A DNA stretch of 64,000 bases from NCBI GenBank assembly GCA_017601225.1, contig JAFNIX010000003.1, positions 62,001-126,000 on the forward strand. Reading direction: 5' to 3'. Positions 61,109-64,000 of this stretch are shown piece after piece; the stretch's first letter is position 1, and every line of letters starts with the position of its first letter. A model generated the notes under the pieces. The model ran no database searches. It was not told the DNA's origin and was given only the letters and a program-made list of their open reading frames with translations. This DNA is from Candidatus Brockarchaeota archaeon (lineage in GTDB: Archaea; Thermoproteota; EX4484-205; JAAOZP01). The position numbers and the translations under genes were made by a program.

Positions 61109-61648
61109 TTACGAGGAGCCCTGGCTCCTGGAGGTTGACACGCCTTTTTTGACGATTGAAGCATACTCCGCAAGCCTTTCGCCGAGTAGTCTGCAGGCCT
61201 TCAAAGCCTCCTCATCCGGCTTGCCGACGGAGACCGCGCCATAGTGCAGCGTGACGCCTGGGGCAACATAATCGGGAACGCCGAAGACAAGCATCCCATA
61301 GTTCAGCATCGCCAAGATGATTGATAGGCAGGCCACCTCGTTCCCGCCTCCCAGGCCTCCTGAGCTGCTGAACGCAACTCCAACCTTCCCCCTCATCCTG
61401 CCCCAAGCCGGCATAGCCTTCTTAGTGAAAAACTCGTTCATCCTGATGGACATTGTTCCGCAATGCGTTGGGGTTCCGAAGGCGAAGCCGTCGTTCTCCA
61501 GGAGGTCTTCAACAGTCACTTCTGAAATCTTTTTCAGAGAAACCTCGGCACCAGCCTTTCTAGCACCCTCGGCTACAGCCTCAGCCATCTTCTCAGTGTT
61601 TCCAGTATGGCTGTCGTAAGCCACCAGGATCCTGATTTTCCCAAGCAT
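61109..61648 (-). CDS. WrbA-like NAD(P)H:quinone oxidoreductase
   Basis: A 179-residue flavodoxin-fold protein from the ATG at 61648 (the longer frame adds a poorly conserved 23 residues). The FMN phosphate loop is YDSHTGNTEKMAEA, then FGTPTHCGTMS and FSSSGGLGGGNE, close to WrbA-type quinone reductases. Works as a tetramer in two-electron quinone reduction, reducing oxidative stress. 59 bases downstream of the TldD-type gene. Confidence 0.88.
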   Translation of the reverse strand: MLGKIRILVAYDSHTGNTEKMAEAVAEGARKAGAEVSLKKISEVTVEDLLENDGFAFGTPTHCGTMSIRMNEFFTKKAMPAWGRMRGKVGVAFSSSGGLGGGNEVACLSIILAMLNYGMLVFGVPDYVAPGVTLHYGAVSVGKPDEEALKACRLLGERLAEYASIVKKGVSTSRSQGSS

Positions 61649-61707
61649 GCTTCTAATTGAAGACGATGTTTTTAAAACTTTTCGCGCGCTCCTCCAGCTT
61701 TCGAAGG

Positions 61708-63018
61708 TTAGCGGCATATGGCTCCGTTTATCCTTATGAAGGGTGCGCCCTCCGATATTGGGAACTCCTTCTCGTAACCGGGTCTCAGCGAGAGGCGTTT
61801 GCCAACAGCGTCAATCCTACATATGTCTCTCACGTTACAGATTATTTTCAAGTGCTTAACCGGAGTTGTCGCCTCCCTGTTCTTCAAAACATACGCCAGC
61901 TCAGGTTCAATCTCAATCCTGCCGTCGTCAAGCCTGCACTCCGCCCTGACAAGGCCCTCCGCATAAACCCCGTTCTGAGTGTCTTCGAAAATCTCCTCCT
62001 CGCTCCAATCGGATGGCTGAATATAGACGTTGCTTACGCAGGGCCTCGGCTTATGAGTGGTTCCACGCGCATTCCCCGCCTCCGCATCATTCTTAGCAGT
62101 AAGCCTTGTGTGAAGCAGGCTGACCCCGCTTCTTCCAAGCAGGTTTTTCACCCTTGCTCTAACACCCTCGTCATCCCAATGGAAGGAGCCGTAAGCATCA
62201 TTAATAAGAGGGTTGTCTACAAGCTGAAGATCATAGTTCAATCCTTTGAAAAACCTCTCGTTGTAAACGTCTGCTTCCAGGAAATGCGCCACCTCGTGGG
62301 CAAGGGCTCCCGCAGCCTCATGGTCTAGTACAACCTTGAACCTTCCAACTAAATAAGGGTGGGAGAACTGGAGGTAAGTAGATGGCTTTGCAACCGCGGA
62401 GTCTCTCGCCCTCCTGGCCAGGCTTTCCAACAAATCCTCCCATGGCTGACTGCTGATTACTTCGAAACCACCCCTCCCGCCAAGCGTCTTGCTTGCAAAA
62501 CCTTCCCCAGGCCCCCTGGTGACAATGTAGATCGTTAAATCCGTTAAAGGAGTATGCTCCTCCACCATCGTCCCCTCGGACGTGATTAGAGTTGTATGCT
62601 TCTGAATATTTGAAGCGATCAACTCTATTCTCACAGGCGTTTTAATCCTTGACCTTAACTCGCCGCTAAGGCTCTTAAGCAATAGGCTTACCTCTTGAGG
62701 CTGAAACTCTTCCTTAGAAACGTGTTCAACCCTACCCTGCTCCGGGCTTGTTGGATGAAGCTCGACGGGCTGGTCGCACAGCCTGGATTGTTTTAAAGCT
62801 GAGAACGCAGCCTGCTCGACGGAGGCATTATCAGTCTTATCTGTGCTCGCAACACCGTAGCCTTGCGTCACCACCCTGCAAGTGACGCGTGTCCAATCCT
62901 CCTCAATAAAGTCGGATGAGTCTGTTCTCAAAGCCACCTGAACAAGCCTATTTCTTACAATCATTATGTCCGCATACTTGGCTGGCAGCTTCTCCAGAAT
63001 TGGAAAGAACTCCTCCAT
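61708..63018 (-). CDS. TldD/PmbA-family metalloprotease
   Basis: About 436 residues from an ATG at 63018; the frame extends to TTG at 63087. The family metal motif appears as AHEVAHFLEAD, that is HExxH, whereas TldD normally has HExxxH (HEALGH). The rest (KNDAEAGNARGT, RPCVSNVYIQPS) matches the archaeal TldD-like subfamily, including the glycine-rich NARG turn and the C-terminal VRDICRIDAVGKRL. It degrades peptides or matures RiPP-like products. A minus-strand TATA near 63052 supports the shorter start. Confidence 0.85.
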   Translation of the reverse strand: MEEFFPILEKLPAKYADIMIVRNRLVQVALRTDSSDFIEEDWTRVTCRVVTQGYGVASTDKTDNASVEQAAFSALKQSRLCDQPVELHPTSPEQGRVEHVSKEEFQPQEVSLLLKSLSGELRSRIKTPVRIELIASNIQKHTTLITSEGTMVEEHTPLTDLTIYIVTRGPGEGFASKTLGGRGGFEVISSQPWEDLLESLARRARDSAVAKPSTYLQFSHPYLVGRFKVVLDHEAAGALAHEVAHFLEADVYNERFFKGLNYDLQLVDNPLINDAYGSFHWDDEGVRARVKNLLGRSGVSLLHTRLTAKNDAEAGNARGTTHKPRPCVSNVYIQPSDWSEEEIFEDTQNGVYAEGLVRAECRLDDGRIEIEPELAYVLKNREATTPVKHLKIICNVRDICRIDAVGKRLSLRPGYEKEFPISEGAPFIRINGAICR

Positions 63019-63116
63019 CAGGTTCTCTGTCGAGAACAATTGCTCAATAAATTTTTCGGAACTTGTTGAAAAACACAGCTTAATCAAGCGTGCTCTTAAA
63101 GAAGCAGGTAAAATGA

Positions 63117-63146
63117 CTAGAAAACAGCTAGGAGACCGTTTTCTAG
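63117..63146. promoter_or_regulatory. 9-bp inverted repeat between divergent genes
   Basis: CTAGAAAAC (63117-63125) and GTTTTCTAG (63138-63146) are perfect reverse complements with a 12-base loop, in the gap between tldD and guaB starts. Candidate operator; no regulator identified. Confidence 0.4.
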
Positions 63147-63237
63147 TATTAGTCGATTGCTGCGGAGGCTAAGCCGTTCAGATACGTGTACGCGTGTTGA
63201 GAGAAAGGCTTATATTTGCTTTCAAAAACATTAGAAT

Positions 63238-64000
63238 ATGGGAAGGTTTCAGGAGAAATTTAACGGGGCTGAAACGGTTTTCAACTTCGACGACGTAATC
63301 CTTCTACCCGGCCTTTCTAAAGTGGAGCCTAAACAGGTTGATCTACGGACCAGGTTTTCAAAAAACATCCCGATCAGCATTCCAATCGTCTCCTCGCCCA
63401 TGGATACTGTGACTGAGTCTGAAATGGCGATAGCCCTAGCTAGGCAGGGGGGAATCGGAGTGATTCATCGTAACTGCACGGCTGAGGAGGAGGCTGAAAT
63501 GGTTAAGATCGTTAAGAGGTCGGAGTCGTTCATAATCAGGGAGGTGGTGACGATAAGCAAGGAGGCTAAAGTTGGAGAGGCTGCTGAAATAATGAAGAAG
63601 CACAGGATTTCAGGGCTGCCGGTTGTTGAAAACGATAAGCTGGTGGGGATAATAACCGGGAGGGATGTCAGGTTCACCGATCCCTCCGTCAGGGTTGGCG
63701 AAGCGATGACTAGGGATGTGGTTGTGGCGAAGCCCGGCGTAACCCCGGAGGAGGCTGTTGAACTCATGAAGAAGCATAAGGTTGAGAAGCTGCCTGTCGT
63801 AGACAGGGATGGGAAACTAGTTGGATTAATAACCTACAGGGATGTTGCGTTAAGAGGGGAGTATAAGGGTGCAACCAGGGATGAGGAGGGGAGGCTTAGG
63901 GTTGCCGCAGCCGTCTCGCCGTTCGACCTGGATAGGGCTAGGCTCCTCTCCAAGTATGCTGACGCGCTAGTGATAGATGTTGCGCATTTCCATAATGAGA
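63238..64000 (+). CDS. guaB: IMP dehydrogenase, N-terminal part (runs off window)
   Basis: Open from ATG at 63238 to the edge, 254 residues. TIM-barrel start FNFDDVILLPGLS and SSPMDTVTESEMA, then IGVIHRNCT, are IMPDH signatures; two CBS domains follow (ISGLPVVENDKLVGIITGRD, EKLPVVDRDGKLVGLITY), and the barrel resumes at RVAAAVSPFD. The catalytic Cys loop lies beyond the window. It converts IMP to XMP for GMP synthesis. TATA GGCTTATATTTGC at 63207-63219 suggests a leaderless mRNA. Confidence 0.93.
   Translation, partial: MGRFQEKFNGAETVFNFDDVILLPGLSKVEPKQVDLRTRFSKNIPISIPIVSSPMDTVTESEMAIALARQGGIGVIHRNCTAEEEAEMVKIVKRSESFIIREVVTISKEAKVGEAAEIMKKHRISGLPVVENDKLVGIITGRDVRFTDPSVRVGEAMTRDVVVAKPGVTPEEAVELMKKHKVEKLPVVDRDGKLVGLITYRDVALRGEYKGATRDEEGRLRVAAAVSPFDLDRARLLSKYADALVIDVAHFHNE

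Noticed and set aside
61657-62328. 223-codon plus-strand frame
   Set aside because: Antisense to the TldD-type gene and without a recognised motif.
1-64000. CRISPR array, rRNA or prophage
   Set aside because: No regularly spaced repeats, no rRNA-like stretches and no phage structural genes were seen.

Overview
The window reads as a chromosome segment of a thermophilic-looking archaeon of the Thermoproteota/TACK type. Supporting signs are AT-rich TATA boxes about 25 bases before many start codons (often leaderless), Lrp-type and AbrB-type regulators, an Fe-S XPD-type helicase, a type 4 uracil-DNA glycosylase, two VapBC pairs, a crenactin-like actin, and a eukaryote-type DNA topoisomerase IB with all catalytic residues. 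Topo IB together with a crenactin-like gene points to an aigarchaeal/Caldarchaeales- or Bathyarchaeia-like lineage rather than Sulfolobales or Euryarchaeota. This is an inference from gene content only. No rRNA, tRNA or CRISPR array was found.

Layout. 1-2.8 kb: edge of a TauE/SafE permease gene, a flavin reductase-like gene and an ABC exporter pair. 2.9-11.3 kb: a tight minus-strand operon of a membrane-anchored beta-sandwich protein, KsgA/Dim1, a giant secreted protein, the XPD-like helicase and an unknown protein. 11.4-15.6 kb: SufS/SufU and the crenactin gene coupled to a coiled-coil partner. 15.8-25.3 kb: IMPase, macro domain, MFS/FprA, Lrp, dolichol-kinase-like protein, hydrolase, DMT exporter, GH20, and a glutaredoxin plus FTR-rubredoxin redox pair. 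25.7-30.8 kb: sugar kinase, GH4, YjbQ and a secreted protein. 30.9-32.7 kb: VapBC and two frameshifted zinc-ribbon genes. 32.9-38.1 kb: a four-gene cluster of HTH-V4R regulator, KaiC-like ATPase, GH3-family acid-amide synthetase homologue and 7TM/DUF835-like sensor, which is the best candidate here for an undescribed system. 38.1-43 kb: TyrRS, methyltransferase, YbaK editing protein, unknowns and nitroreductase. 43-48.9 kb: an accessory zone with VapBC, broken MNT/HepT, broken MFS, beta-propeller remnant and transposon ends, interleaved with a phosphohexomutase and an SplB-like radical SAM protein. 48.9-58.6 kb: a sugar/polyol catabolic block (PHP, amidohydrolase, three Gfo/Idh/MocA dehydrogenases, GH1, two zinc-type dehydrogenases). 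58.8-64 kb: Topo IB, UDG, WrbA, TldD and the start of guaB.

Together the genes suggest a heterotroph that takes up and hydrolyses glycosides (GH1, GH4, GH20) and oxidises the sugars with NAD(P)-linked enzymes. It seems to have an oxygen-sensitive Fe-S and thiol redox system protected by FprA, glutaredoxin and FTR. Housekeeping genes are intact and tightly packed. Decay, frameshifts and insertion-sequence ends are concentrated at 17.2-17.6, 31.6-32.7, 41-49 and 54.1 kb.
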